Notes: generated by a model from the letters alone, not told the origin. A stretch of DNA of 64,000 bases from Pantoea agglomerans (GCF_021397715.1 NZ_CP090207.1:1674001-1738000), one strand, 5' to 3'. Positions 45,283 through 53,980 are shown, counted from the stretch's first letter. Made by a program: numbers and translations.

Positions 45283-46692
45283 ATGCAGGCGATCAAGCGC
45301 ACGGCGTGGTATCCAAAACGTCGCGCTTACCGCACGCTCTACTGGCGTGAAATATCGCCATTAGCCGTGCCTATCTTTTTTGAGAACGCCTGTGTGTTAT
45401 TGATGGGCGTGTTGAGCACCTTCCTGGTCAGCTGGCTGGGTAAAGAGGCGATGGCCGGCGTTGGCCTGGCAGACAGCTTCAATATGGTGATCATCTCATT
45501 CTTTGCCGCCATCGACCTCGGTACCACGGTGGTGGTGGCGTTCAGCCTGGCGAAACGCAACGGCAAGCGCGCCCGCGCCGCCACGCGTCAGTCGCTGGGG
45601 ATGATGACGATACTGGCCTTTGTGCTGGTGATCGCGATCGAGTTCTGGGGCCATCTGATCATTGATGCGATAGCCGGTGCCGCCGATCCCAAAGTGAAAG
45701 CGCTGGCGCTGAGCTATCTGCAAACCTCGGCCTGGAGCTATCCGGCGGCGGCCATCACCCTGATTGGCAGCGGCGCACTGCGCGGCGCAGGCAATACCAA
45801 AATTCCGATGCTGATTAACGGCGGGATGAACATCCTCAATATCATCATCAGTAGCGTACTGATTTATGGCTGCTTCTCGTGGGACGGTTTAGGGTTTATC
45901 GGTGCCGGGCTCGGGCTGACCATCACCCGCTATATCGGCGCAATCGCGGTGATCTACGTACTGATGATTGGGTTCAACGCCTCGCTGAAGATTACTCTGT
46001 CGAGCTATTTCCGGCGCTGGAACAGCAGCATTCTGATGGAGGTGCTGGGTATCGGCGTGCCGGCCAGCATCGAGTCGGTGCTGTTCAACGGAGGGAAATT
46101 ACTGACCCAGGTGTTCGTCGCCGGGATGGGTACCAGCGAGATCGCCGGTAACTTCATCGCCTTCTCCATCGCCTCGCTGATTAACCTGCCGGGCAATGCG
46201 CTGGGATCGGCGTCAACCATCATTACCGGGACCCGCTTAGGACGAAATCAGGTGTTTCAGGCGGAGCGTCAGGTGCGGCATGTTTTCTGGCTGGCAACGC
46301 TTTGTCTGACCGCGATGGCGCTGCTGACGGTGCCGCTGGCCGGTTTGCTGGCGCGGTTTTACACCAGCGACCCGGAAGTGATTAACGTCACGAAGCAGCT
46401 GATCTGGCTTAACGCGCTGTTTATGCCGCTATGGGCCGCCTCCTGGGTGCTGCCCGCCGGTCTGAAAGGCGCGCGCGATGCGCGTTATACCATGTACGTC
46501 TCGATGTTCAGCATGTGGGGCGCGCGCGTGGTCGCCGGTTATCTGCTCGGTATTGAGCTGGGCATGGGCGTCATCGGCGTCTGGCTGGGGATGTTCCTCG
46601 ACTGGACGGTGCGCGGCGTCTTTTTCTGGTGGCGACTTAACAGCGGCAAATGGCTGAATAACTACCGCCGGATGATCGCCAAATCAGGCTAG
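45283..46692 (+). CDS. yeeO: MATE-family efflux transporter YeeO
   Basis: A 469-residue MATE transporter with 12 predicted helices. It follows E. coli YeeO closely, for example PKRRAYRTLYWREISPLAVP, GVLSTFLVSWLGKEAMAG, GSGALRGAGNTKIP and SWVLPAGLKGARDARY. YeeO exports flavins and dipeptides in E. coli. ATG 45283 is used; a TTG eight codons upstream is possible. In E. coli, yeeO lies beside amn and tRNA-Asn genes; here the liv operon sits between amn and yeeO. Confidence 0.92.
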   Translation: MQAIKRTAWYPKRRAYRTLYWREISPLAVPIFFENACVLLMGVLSTFLVSWLGKEAMAGVGLADSFNMVIISFFAAIDLGTTVVVAFSLAKRNGKRARAATRQSLGMMTILAFVLVIAIEFWGHLIIDAIAGAADPKVKALALSYLQTSAWSYPAAAITLIGSGALRGAGNTKIPMLINGGMNILNIIISSVLIYGCFSWDGLGFIGAGLGLTITRYIGAIAVIYVLMIGFNASLKITLSSYFRRWNSSILMEVLGIGVPASIESVLFNGGKLLTQVFVAGMGTSEIAGNFIAFSIASLINLPGNALGSASTIITGTRLGRNQVFQAERQVRHVFWLATLCLTAMALLTVPLAGLLARFYTSDPEVINVTKQLIWLNALFMPLWAASWVLPAGLKGARDARYTMYVSMFSMWGARVVAGYLLGIELGMGVIGVWLGMFLDWTVRGVFFWWRLNSGKWLNNYRRMIAKSG

Positions 46693-46702
46693 CGCCGCGA
46701 AA

Positions 46703-46732
46703 AACGCCTTCCCTTTAGCCGGGGAAGGCGTT
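46703..46732. repeat. Hairpin after yeeO (REP-like)
   Basis: AACGCCTTCCC (46703-46713) pairs with GGGAAGGCGTT (46722-46732). No T-run follows. It belongs with the palindromes at 402-423 and 25516-25541, which share GCCTTCCC...GGGGAAGGC. Confidence 0.65.
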
Positions 46733-46890
46733 ACGGCGTGCTGCACTACCGTCAAAAACCCCATCCCCGTCACATCTCCAGGCTTCCGGCTCAATCTTCA
46801 GTCAGTTGCACAAAGCCAGCCGGCATTTCTGCCGTTAGCGTTAAACGCCTGCCGACTGAAGCAGCTAATAATAAGAGTGAAGGTGACCCT

Positions 46891-48003
46891 ATGATCCGTC
46901 TCAAACCGGCGCTGGCCTTGCTGCCGCTGCTGTGCAGTAGCCCGCTGTGGGCGACAAGCTATGTCTATGTCTCGAACGCCGACTCCGGAACCGTTTCCCG
47001 CTATCAACTCAACGACACCACCGGCAGTTTGCAGTGGCGCGGCGACACGCCAGCCGGTAAAAAGATAATGCCGCTGGCGGCCAGTCCGGATGGCAAGCGG
47101 CTGTATGGCGCGCTGCGCAGTCCGCCTTATTCCATTATCAGCTGGCGGGTGACGGGACAGCATGGCGACCTGCAGCGGCTGGCGGTAACGCCGGTTGAAG
47201 CCAGTTTTCCGTGGATCACCACCGACAGAAGCGGGCGCTATCTGCTCGCCGCCTCGTATGACAGTGATATCGTCACCAGCAACCGCATCGACGCACAGGG
47301 CGTGGTGACGCCGCAGGTGACCGGTCGGGTCAAAACCGGGCCGCACGCCCACTCGGTGATCACCGACGTCAGCAATCATTCGCTTTATGTCGGTAACCTC
47401 GGTGCCGATCGGGTGCTGGAATACTCCTTCGCCGACAACGGTGTGATCACTCCGCTGGGCAAGGGTTTTGTCCAGGGCGAGAAGAACAGCGGTGCGCGCC
47501 ATTCGGTGATCTCGCCGGATAATCGCTTTCTCTATAACCTGGCGGAGATGAGCGGCACCGTAACCCAGTTCAGGCGCGCGGCCGATGGCTCGCTGACGGA
47601 GCTGAAACGCTGGCCGAATGCGGTGGCCGGAAAATATGGTCTGCAGCACGGTGAGCAGCGTCCGGCAGGTTACAGCGATCCAACGCCACGCATCTGGGCG
47701 GCAGACATCAAAATTACCCCGAATGGCCGCTTTCTCTACGTGACCGAACGGACCTCCAGCACGGTGAGCGGCTACCGGGTCGATCCCGCCTCGGGCGAGC
47801 TGACGCTGATTGGCAGCTGGCGGGTCGAGAAGCAGCCGCGCAGCATTGCGATTGATGCCAGCGGGAAATGGCTGATTGCCAGCGGCGAGAAGAGTGCGGT
47901 GATTGGCAGTTACGCGATTGATCCGGTCAGTGGCGAACTGAAACGGGTCGCTGAAGCGCCGGTCGGCAAGGGCGCTAACTGGGTGACGGTGATCGCCGGA
48001 TAA
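46891..48003 (+). CDS. Periplasmic lactonase-family seven-bladed propeller (Pgl-like)
   Basis: A 370-residue protein from ATG 46891. Residues 1-21 are a signal peptide (IRLKPALALLPLLCSSPLWA), so unlike E. coli Pgl it should be periplasmic. The body is a propeller of repeated strands: YVYVSNADSGTVSRY, HSVITDVSNHSLYVGNLGADRVLEY, RHSVISPDNRFLYNLAEMSGTV and WAADIKITPNGRFLYVTERTSSTV. The WAADIKITP block is characteristic of 6-phosphogluconolactonase-like proteins. Substrate unknown; a sugar lactone is likely. The frame is open for 51 codons before this start but shows no protein character there. Confidence 0.85.
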   Translation: MIRLKPALALLPLLCSSPLWATSYVYVSNADSGTVSRYQLNDTTGSLQWRGDTPAGKKIMPLAASPDGKRLYGALRSPPYSIISWRVTGQHGDLQRLAVTPVEASFPWITTDRSGRYLLAASYDSDIVTSNRIDAQGVVTPQVTGRVKTGPHAHSVITDVSNHSLYVGNLGADRVLEYSFADNGVITPLGKGFVQGEKNSGARHSVISPDNRFLYNLAEMSGTVTQFRRAADGSLTELKRWPNAVAGKYGLQHGEQRPAGYSDPTPRIWAADIKITPNGRFLYVTERTSSTVSGYRVDPASGELTLIGSWRVEKQPRSIAIDASGKWLIASGEKSAVIGSYAIDPVSGELKRVAEAPVGKGANWVTVIAG

Positions 48004-48150
48004 GACCATGCGGTTCGCTTTGCTGCCCGCAGAGGTCGTGCAGGGCGGATCGCATAGTTAATTTCTGGCATAGCAGTGCAGAAATTTTTGGTTCTGTTTA
48101 CGCGCCTGAACGGGTTTACTCGTCTTATCAACCGATACGGAGCGCGTACG

Positions 48151-48306
48151 ATGAAACAGAAACTGAAAGCCTGGTTTGAACAACTGCTGAGTGGATCTGC
48201 GGCGACTGAGGCAGAACGCGATATCAACATTGAACTGCTGTTTCCCCTCAGCCAGCTTTACGGCATGGAGTATTATCCGGCACTGCATCGCTACCATGAA
48301 AAATAA
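48151..48306 (+). CDS. Small protein of unknown function (51 aa)
   Basis: A 51-residue protein: MKQKLKAWFEQLLSG..., acidic in the middle, ending in HRYHEK. It is helical, without a membrane segment. CGGAG lies nine bases before ATG 48151. A perfect terminator follows 25 bases after its stop, which supports an expressed transcript. I do not recognise the family. Confidence 0.6.
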   Translation: MKQKLKAWFEQLLSGSAATEAERDINIELLFPLSQLYGMEYYPALHRYHEK

Positions 48307-48329
48307 TCCCTGTTGTGCGTTAACGGATT

Positions 48330-48359
48330 AAAGGCCCGCCATTTTGCGCGGGCCTTTTT
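48330..48359 (+). terminator. Intrinsic terminator after the 51-aa gene
   Basis: AAGGCCCGC (48331-48339) pairs with GCGGGCCTT (48348-48356), extended by A-T on each side, and is followed by a T-run to 48359. Confidence 0.88.
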
Positions 48360-48575
48360 ACGTTTGGGCCAGGATGGGGTGTGGACATCATTTCTCCGAT
48401 GAATACAGGGTAGAGAGCTCTGATCGGCATGTCAGGAAACTTCGTTTAATATCTGCGAGTTGTGTTCCAGTTCTGCCTGTTGTCGTCCAGCGTTAATTGA
48501 CCTATTCTTTTTCAGCGCCTGCAAAATCAGGCGACGGAATTGGAACTCCGGTTAAGCATGCTGGCGACAATGTAT

Positions 48576-48660
48576 TAATGTCGTACGTCTCGCTACACCT
48601 CTATGGTGGGCTGGGCGAGGGCACCTCAGGGTGCGGTTTAAAAGCATACTGGAGACATCC
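48576..48660 (+). ncRNA. Phage ash/C4-like leader remnant upstream of symE
   Basis: A short frame reads RYTSMVGWARAPQGAV and stops at 48639-48641. MVGWAxAPxG is the signature of the Ash family in P4-like satellite phages as I recall it. The DNA also holds a small hairpin GCACC-TCAG-GGTGC (48621-48634). In phages this segment overlaps a C4-type antisense RNA. Here only the core survives, directly before the SymE-like gene. Confidence 0.45.
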
Positions 48661-48662
48661 CC

Positions 48663-48884
48663 ATGACCACGAACCTCGATCAATGCCACTTCTCATCTGA
48701 AGGCGCGCCATCTAAAACACAACGTCGCTATACCATCGGCTATCTGCCTAAACGCGGTGATTGCACTACACCTGCAATACATCTGAGCGGAAAATGGCTG
48801 CGTGAGGCAGGATTTGATACCGGAAGCATTATTACGGTGAAAATTGAGCAGGGTTGTCTTGTGCTGGTTCCGCAAAATGATTGA
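48663..48884 (+). CDS. symE: SymE-like toxin
   Basis: A 73-residue protein with the SymE fold core: RYTIGYLPKRGDCTTPAIHLSGKWL followed by EAGFDTGSIITVKIEQGCLVLVP. The PAIxLxGxWLxxAGFxTG pattern is that of E. coli SymE, an AbrB-like protein of SOS-controlled type I toxin-antitoxin systems. It lacks the C-terminal 35-40 residues of E. coli SymE, a common short form. The start is ATG 48663. I could not confirm an antisense SymR RNA: no clear minus-strand promoter or terminator is visible over the 5' end. Confidence 0.8.
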   Translation: MTTNLDQCHFSSEGAPSKTQRRYTIGYLPKRGDCTTPAIHLSGKWLREAGFDTGSIITVKIEQGCLVLVPQND

Positions 48885-49096
48885 ATATAATTTCCTGATA
48901 CAGGGGAATGACTCGGATAATTTTGATCACTTTCATTCAATCGCGTGATGACGCTTGTTTTTAGAGTTTATCTGTCAGGGGATATAAGTGAGGTTGTAAA
49001 GTCTGTTTTTGTATTTTCTACAGGGACATCTCAATAGTTTCCATCAACGATTAAAAGAGCTTGCCAGCATTGGTCTTAATTCATCCTGACTAATCT

Positions 49097-49140
49097 AAAA
49101 GATAAAAGCCCAATACTTAAATAGCAGGCTTTTATCTTTT
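49097..49140 (-). terminator. Terminator after yidB
   Basis: AAAAGATAAAAGCC (49097-49110) pairs perfectly over 14 bases with GGCTTTTATCTTTT (49127-49140). In the minus orientation it lies 13 bases after the yidB stop. The A- and T-rich flanks could let it work in both directions, also closing symE transcription. Confidence 0.85.
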
Positions 49141-49153
49141 TATTGATGACGGA

Positions 49154-49534
49154 TTAGTGCATTAACTGGCTGACCAGGGCGCTGAGATCGGCATTCTTTT
49201 CCAGTGAACCCGCAGAGGAGGCTTTATCAACCAGTTGAGGTAAATATTTCACCAGCAGGTTAAGCGCATCCTGAGTATTAATACCCATCCGTTCGGCTAA
49301 TTGCTGAATGGCCTCTGAATGAATCATTTTTTCCACAATATCGCTGCTGACAGCAATATTCTGTTCATCACCCAGCCAGGAGTTTACCACCGCATTAAAA
49401 TCGCCATTCTGGATATGGCTGACGATGGCGTGCAGGCCACCTTGCTGCTCAACCCACTCCAGCACACCTTTGACTTCCTGACTGGTTTGACTATTCAGAC
49501 CACACATTCCCAGCACTTTTTCCAGTAAACTCAT
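49154..49534 (-). CDS. yidB: YidB family (DUF937) protein
   Basis: A 126-residue helical protein beginning MSLLEKVLGMCG. The family core VLEWVEQQGGLHAIVSHIQNGDFNAVVNSWLGD is followed by AIQQLAERMGINTQDALNLLVKYLPQLVDKAS. DUF937 proteins are small, helical and of unknown function, sometimes linked to stress or envelope biology. It is downstream of the yeaQ-type gene on the same strand, 25 bases apart, so the two are probably co-transcribed. Confidence 0.85.
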   Translation of the reverse strand: MSLLEKVLGMCGLNSQTSQEVKGVLEWVEQQGGLHAIVSHIQNGDFNAVVNSWLGDEQNIAVSSDIVEKMIHSEAIQQLAERMGINTQDALNLLVKYLPQLVDKASSAGSLEKNADLSALVSQLMH

Positions 49535-49559
49535 TTTATTACCTTTAAATTTAAACGAT

Positions 49560-49820
49560 TCAGGACTGCTTACAGGCCCTGATTTTATGCATCACAAAGA
49601 GCACGACAATCGAGCCCGCTGTCGCGATGGCAATACTGTAGAGATTGAAACCACTGACCTTACCAAAGCCCAGCGCTGTACTGATTACCCCGCCAATCAG
49701 AGCACCGACGACGCCAAGAATGATGGTCATGAAAATGCCCATATGTTCTTTGCCGGGCATAATACATCTGGCAATAATACCCGCAATCAGACCAAATATA
49801 ACCCAGGACAATATGCCCAT
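49560..49820 (-). CDS. GlsB/YeaQ/YmgE-family stress membrane protein
   Basis: An 86-residue inner-membrane protein with three hydrophobic segments. GILSWVIFGLIAGIIARCIMPGKEHMG is the family hallmark, followed by IILGVVGALIGGVISTALG and a last helix. Relatives are induced by general stress. It is the first gene of a two-gene unit with yidB and diverges from the LysM gene. Confidence 0.9.
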   Translation of the reverse strand: MGILSWVIFGLIAGIIARCIMPGKEHMGIFMTIILGVVGALIGGVISTALGFGKVSGFNLYSIAIATAGSIVVLFVMHKIRACKQS

Positions 49821-49965
49821 CTATTCTCTTCCTTTCTCAGTTTTATAATCGTAGCGTTTAGCGTTGGTTTAATTGTTAGCGTAAAAGCAAGCGTATCGTA
49901 CGCTGCGTTAAAGGTCCCTGGCAATCAGGCTAAGTAAACATTCCACAAACGTAAGAGGGTCAACC

Positions 49966-50223
49966 ATGAGCATTTTGGATAGCATAAAAAATATTGGTGG
50001 CGAGTTGTTACATGTTGTAGATAATAATGTTGAAAATAAAAAAACGCCGGAATCGTCGGATCAGCGTACTTATACTGTGAAGTCAGGCGATACGTTAAGC
50101 GTGATCGCTAAGCAGTATTACAATGACGCATCAAAGTATATGAAGATCTTCGAGGCCAACAAAGAATTGTTAAGCAGCCCGGACAAGATCGTGGTGGGTC
50201 AGGTGTTACACATTCCTGAGTAA
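49966..50223 (+). CDS. Small LysM-domain protein
   Basis: An 85-residue protein. Residues 35-84 form one LysM domain (YTVKSGDTLSVIAKQYYNDASKYMKIFEAN, then IVVGQVLHIPE). The first 30 residues (SILDSIKNIGGELLHVVDN) resemble a short amphipathic lead-in and not a signal peptide. It corresponds to the C-terminal half of E. coli Kbp (YgaU) without the BON domain. It may bind peptidoglycan or, like Kbp, sense cytoplasmic ions. GTAAGAGGG lies before ATG. Confidence 0.85.
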   Translation: MSILDSIKNIGGELLHVVDNNVENKKTPESSDQRTYTVKSGDTLSVIAKQYYNDASKYMKIFEANKELLSSPDKIVVGQVLHIPE

Positions 50224-50481
50224 TCTGGTGAAGCCATTCGCAGCGGGTTGGAAAATCGGTTTCCGGCCCGCTTTGCTGTGGGCGCGTAACCTCTGTTTCC
50301 AGTGGGCATAAATCGCCGGGCGGGCTCCATCAAATCGAAAATCTGCCACAGTGAGCGCAGGGAACGGGCATCTGAGGGTAAAGAGAGTGACGTGCTGGCG
50401 GGAATTAAAGCAATGCTGAAGGTATAGATGACTGAGAATGGAGATGAGCATGCGTCTGAAAGCGCTCCTCTGAAAAGCAAA

Positions 50482-50503
50482 AAGCCTGCTCGAAAGCAGG
50501 CTT
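50482..50503 (-). terminator. Terminator of the tRNA-Asn gene
   Basis: AAGCCTGCT (50482-50490) pairs with AGCAGGCTT (50495-50503) around CGAA. On the minus strand it is followed by TTTTTGCTTTTC. It lies 10 bases after the tRNA 3' end. Confidence 0.9.
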
Positions 50504-50512
50504 CTTTAAATC

Positions 50513-50588
50513 TGGCTCCTCTGACTGGACTCGAACCAGTGACATACGGATTAACAGTCCGCCGTTCTACCGACTGAACTACAGAGGA
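50513..50588 (-). tRNA. asnT: tRNA-Asn(GTT)
   Basis: A 76-base gene on the minus strand. The acceptor stem is TCCTCTG/CAGAGGA, the anticodon loop CTGTTAAT (GTT), and the T loop GGTTCGAGTCC, with encoded GCCA at the 3' end. It appears identical to the E. coli Asn tRNA. mtfA is immediately upstream, as in the E. coli asnT-mtfA arrangement. tRNA-Asn genes are frequent island integration sites, but no integrase is seen here. Confidence 0.97.
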
Positions 50589-50691
50589 ATCGTTGGAACG
50601 AGGCGAATATTAACGGCGTCGCCCTAAGGTGTCAACAGCAAAAAATACATTATCATTCAACTGGCTAGCTTTAGCGCAAAGCGATCGCGAT

Positions 50692-51468
50692 TTAAGCAGT
50701 TTGCGCCGACAGCGTCGCGATCCGCGTGAGCGGGTCCTGCTGGTAAAACTGGCGAAGATGCTGATACATCGCCGGAAAGCGCTCGGCCAGCAGGTCCGGC
50801 GCGGTGAAGAAGTACTCCGACAGCACGGCAAAACATTCGGCCGGATCGCTGGCGGCATAAGGATCAATGCTTGCCGCCTGTTCGCCCACCAGCTCGACTT
50901 CGCTTTCGATCGCCGCCATCGCTGCCCGCAGATCTTTCTCCCAGCTGGCGACGTCACGCAACGGCATCACCGGAATCCCGCTGGTGTAGCCGCCGCCGCG
51001 GGCATCGAGCTTATGCGCCACTTCGTGAATCACCAGGTTGTAGCCGGAGAGATCAAACGAGTCCTGAATATCGAGCCAGTTCAGCACCACCGGCCCCTGA
51101 GTCCAGCTCTGACCCGCATGCACTGCGGCGGCGCTGTGTACCAGTCCATCTTCGTCCTGCCAGTGATCGTCAACCTCAAACGGCTCCGGATAGATCAGCA
51201 CATCGTGAAAACCATCCAGCCACTCCAGACCCAGTTTCAGCACCGGCAGAGAGAACAGCAGGGCGATGCGGACGCTGCGCAACTCATCAAGCTGAACGTT
51301 ATCGAGCGGCACCAGCTTTTTCTGTTGCAGGAAGCGCTGTGCCAGCTGCACCAGCGCCTGCTGCTCCTCCTCACTGAGCAGGGTGAAAATCGGCTGTGCC
51401 AGACCTGCCTGCCACGGCAGCGCGGCCAGCGTCGAGTCGTTATGCGATTTCCAGGGCCATTTAAACAT
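50692..51468 (-). CDS. mtfA: Mlc titration factor A / zinc peptidase MtfA
   Basis: A 258-residue zinc peptidase. The start MFKWPWK at 51468 matches the E. coli N-terminus MIKWPWK, with GGGAG five bases upstream; earlier in-frame codons are not needed. The metal motif HEVAHKLD lies at residues 148-155, with the third ligand in [11 protein letters not shown]. MtfA binds and inactivates the glucose repressor Mlc and has aminopeptidase activity. Synteny with tRNA-Asn is conserved. Confidence 0.95.
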   Translation of the reverse strand: MFKWPWKSHNDSTLAALPWQAGLAQPIFTLLSEEEQQALVQLAQRFLQQKKLVPLDNVQLDELRSVRIALLFSLPVLKLGLEWLDGFHDVLIYPEPFEVDDHWQDEDGLVHSAAAVHAGQSWTQGPVVLNWLDIQDSFDLSGYNLVIHEVAHKLDARGGGYTSGIPVMPLRDVASWEKDLRAAMAAIESEVELVGEQAASIDPYAASDPAECFAVLSEYFFTAPDLLAERFPAMYQHLRQFYQQDPLTRIATLSAQTA

Positions 51469-51647
51469 CATCACTCCCGCACAGAACCGGACTATCTCGC
51501 TATCCTGGCGCGCCAGATACAAAAATGCCAGCATCCAAAACAGCATGCTGGCACCATTAATCTGGCTGCAGGGCTTAAGGCTGTCTATTCAACCCGTTAG
51601 CGCAGCCGTTGTCTGTGATTCAGCCCGCAAAGCGCAGGGCTGACAGC

Positions 51648-52325
51648 TTATTTACGCTCGATGCGCTGAAACTCTATCACCCAGACCCACGGGTTCACTT
51701 CCCAACTGGTCGCGCCATACTGTTTTTCCCAGGCTTTGCGGTAGGCTTCTTTCGGCGATTCTGAGTTAACGTTCATAGTGAAGAAGTTATTGAGGAAGTG
51801 CGAATCGGTCTGAACGCCTTCCGCCATAATGTCATCTTCACTGATGTCCTGAATCTTCTCTGCCCGCACCCCGGTAATTTCCAGGTTGATACGGCTGGCC
51901 CAGCGGGGCATGTGGATGGCGGTCTGCCAGCCAAACTGTTCCGCTTCCGGGCTGCTCATCACATGCTGACCCAGTTCGTTACTGTCCGCCCGATACTGGC
52001 AATAGGCTGGCTGACGAAAGGGCGTTGGATCGCGCTCATATTCTGCCAGATCGTTCTCGGGCACCATTGGACCACGCCAGGTTTCACGCACCCACAGCAC
52101 ATCGCCGGGTTTGCCATACGGACAGTGATAACTGATATCAGTCATCGACATCATTTTGTAGCCATGCAGATGGTTAGCACTCACATCGAAAGCATGCACA
52201 CCTTCGTGATGATCCTGTCCCGGTCCGAAAGCCTGAGTTTTCATAATGCGCCGGGTTTGCGTTTGCTGGCCAACCAACAGGGCACGAACACGCTGTTCGG
52301 AAAAAAGAATCGGCCGTTCTTTCAT
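51648..52325 (-). CDS. ASCH-domain-like phage protein
   Basis: A 225-residue protein beginning MKERPILFSEQRVRALLVGQQTQTRRIMK, typical of phage and prophage proteins with a PUA/ASCH-like fold. GKPGDVLWVRETWR (about residues 71-84) and WASRINLEITGVRAEKIQDISEDD (about 141-164) are the other conserved blocks. ASCH domains bind RNA or nucleosides; the phage function is unknown. No other phage genes are nearby, so this is probably a captured single gene beside the tRNA-Asn site. Confidence 0.8.
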   Translation of the reverse strand: MKERPILFSEQRVRALLVGQQTQTRRIMKTQAFGPGQDHHEGVHAFDVSANHLHGYKMMSMTDISYHCPYGKPGDVLWVRETWRGPMVPENDLAEYERDPTPFRQPAYCQYRADSNELGQHVMSSPEAEQFGWQTAIHMPRWASRINLEITGVRAEKIQDISEDDIMAEGVQTDSHFLNNFFTMNVNSESPKEAYRKAWEKQYGATSWEVNPWVWVIEFQRIERK

Positions 52326-52934
52326 GGATTACCTCTTTTTATTAGTAGAACCCGGTTACTGCTGTAAACATCCCCTTGCTCACCTCAGGGGATTATCATA
52401 AAGGGTATAAATCATTTTGCTTAATAATTTGTCGGTGGGTATGAAGGCGAAAATGGCCGCTTTTCGTGTTAAAAACCAGCAAAATGCAAAAACCGCACCA
52501 AAGCTTATCACGCTGGTCAGATAAAGCGCTGAACAGCCCGGTTACAGTACGTTATAACGGTAAAAATAGGAACCTTTTCAGAATTGTTCACCTGTCATTA
52601 TTGACAGTTTTACAGTTATTTCGGGAATCAGGTCGCCTGAAATCGGCCCGTTGAAAAATTTTTCTGCTGGAGCAAACATTACACACATTAAACTAATGCG
52701 CTTAGCCGCCATCCGCTGAGGAAAGACCGAAAAGTGCTTAAATTGCGGTTATTTTGTATCAGAGGTGCTATAAAAATGATCCAGATCTCATTTTCCTGCC
52801 GGAAATCCCTGGCAGCGCCGCTCTTTTCCTCAGCACGGTAAGAAAAGTGTCATTAGCCATTCGCTATGATGGCTTGCTGTTGCGCAGCGTTCGCGACCAA
52901 AGTTTGCGCATCGATCACTACAGGGAGATAAATA
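52326..52934. other. A+T-rich intergenic region upstream of yedJ
   Basis: These 609 bases are low in GC. Two short frames (52466-52654 and 52754-52966) have neither good ribosome sites nor protein-like composition and are not called. A perfect CTGTCA-TTAT-TGACAG inverted repeat lies at 52592-52607. CAGGGAGA precedes yedJ. The low GC may mark acquired DNA together with the ASCH gene. Confidence 0.5.
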
Positions 52935-53639
52935 ATGTCACTCACACTCTGGCAATCTCGCTATGAAAGCTGGTTTCAGGCCAACTGGGTCCATGATGAT
53001 GGCGCACACGATATTGCGCATTTAAGCCGCGTCTGGATGAGCGCACAGCGCATCATGACCGGCACTGCCGCCAATCCGCTGGTGGTATTAACCGCCTGCT
53101 ATTTTCACGATGTGGTTAACCTGCCGAAAAACCATCCTGAACGCCATCTGGCTTCGACTTATGCCGCCACCGAAACGCAGCGCATATTGCAGCAGGACTT
53201 CCTCGATTTTCCTGAGGATTTGACCGAAGCGGTAATGCACGCGGTAAAAACCCACAGCTTCAGCGCCGGCATTCCGCCGCAGACGCTGGAAGCAAAAATC
53301 GTCCAGGATGCTGACCGGCTGGAGTCACTGGGTGCCATTGGGCTGGCGCGGGTGTTCTATACCGCCGGGGCGCTGAATCGTCCGCTGTTCGACAGCGTCG
53401 ATCCGCTGGGCAAAGATCGTGAACTGAATGATGTGAAATGGACACTGGATCACTTCCAGAAGAAGTTGCTGCGTCTGCCGGAAACCATGCACACCGATAC
53501 CGGACGGATGCTGGCTGAACACAATGCGGACTTCCTGGTGCGCTATATGGCCAAGCTCTATGCGGAGTTACAGGGCAATCTGACCGGGATGGACGAGGGC
53601 GTGCTGCGGGACTTTACGCCGCTTCGGGCCGAATATTAA
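52935..53639 (+). CDS. yedJ: HD-domain phosphohydrolase YedJ
   Basis: A 234-residue HD protein. The metal residues are in HDDGAHDIAHLSRVW (residues 20-34), CYFHDVVNLPKNHPER (His-Asp pair near residue 60) and KIVQDADRLESLGAIGLARVF. It is close to E. coli YedJ throughout. The substrate is unknown; HD enzymes often act on nucleotides. In E. coli yedJ adjoins dcm-vsr; here the Arc-like gene and a chemoreceptor lie between. Confidence 0.92.
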   Translation: MSLTLWQSRYESWFQANWVHDDGAHDIAHLSRVWMSAQRIMTGTAANPLVVLTACYFHDVVNLPKNHPERHLASTYAATETQRILQQDFLDFPEDLTEAVMHAVKTHSFSAGIPPQTLEAKIVQDADRLESLGAIGLARVFYTAGALNRPLFDSVDPLGKDRELNDVKWTLDHFQKKLLRLPETMHTDTGRMLAEHNADFLVRYMAKLYAELQGNLTGMDEGVLRDFTPLRAEY

Positions 53640-53711
53640 ATTTTTGTGACAGTATGTTAATCGAAACGGTCATCCGGTAGCGTGGAAGCAATAACAAAAA
53701 GGAGCAGCACG

Positions 53712-53975
53712 ATGACCGAAACCGTTAATTTGACGATTAAAATTGATCCCGCACTGAAAGAAAATATTAAACAGCTGGCGCTGGAGAACCAGATTTCGAT
53801 GAGCCAGGAAATTGTGCAGCGTTTGCAGGCCAGTCTGGAAACGCATCCGCATCCGGCCATTGATAATCAGGATCTGACCGAGGCGTCACCCGAAGCGTCA
53901 TCAGAGGGGCTGACCAGTGCGGAAGTGAAGCAAATTCGCCTGCTGCTGAAGAAGCAGGGCAAGAAGAAGAAGTAA
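53712..53975 (+). CDS. Arc-like ribbon-helix-helix protein
   Basis: An 87-residue protein from ATG 53712, behind AAAAGGAG. Residues 3-40 form a ribbon-helix-helix: VNLTIKIDPALKENIKQLALENQISMSQEIVQRLQ. An acidic linker and a lysine-rich tail (LLLKKQGKKKK) follow. Such Arc/MetJ-type proteins bind DNA as dimers and often serve as antitoxins or phage repressors, but no toxin gene is adjacent. An intrinsic terminator follows. Confidence 0.8.
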   Translation: MTETVNLTIKIDPALKENIKQLALENQISMSQEIVQRLQASLETHPHPAIDNQDLTEASPEASSEGLTSAEVKQIRLLLKKQGKKKK

Positions 53976-53980
53976 AACTA

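Noticed and set aside
46798..48009. 403-residue antisense frame opposite the lactonase-like gene
   Set aside because: Composition is a mirror of the real gene, which has a signal peptide and propeller repeats.
48497..48700. 67-residue frame over the ash-like leader
   Set aside because: The phage signature is in a different frame (MVGWARAPQG, 48603). This longer frame overlaps symE and has no family features.
52592..52607. CTGTCA-TTAT-TGACAG as a Pho box
   Set aside because: It is an inverted repeat, whereas Pho boxes are direct repeats at 11-base steps. No phosphate gene is adjacent.
52466..52966. Two short frames in the A+T-rich gap before yedJ
   Set aside because: No ribosome site, no similarity I recognise, and the second runs into yedJ in another frame.
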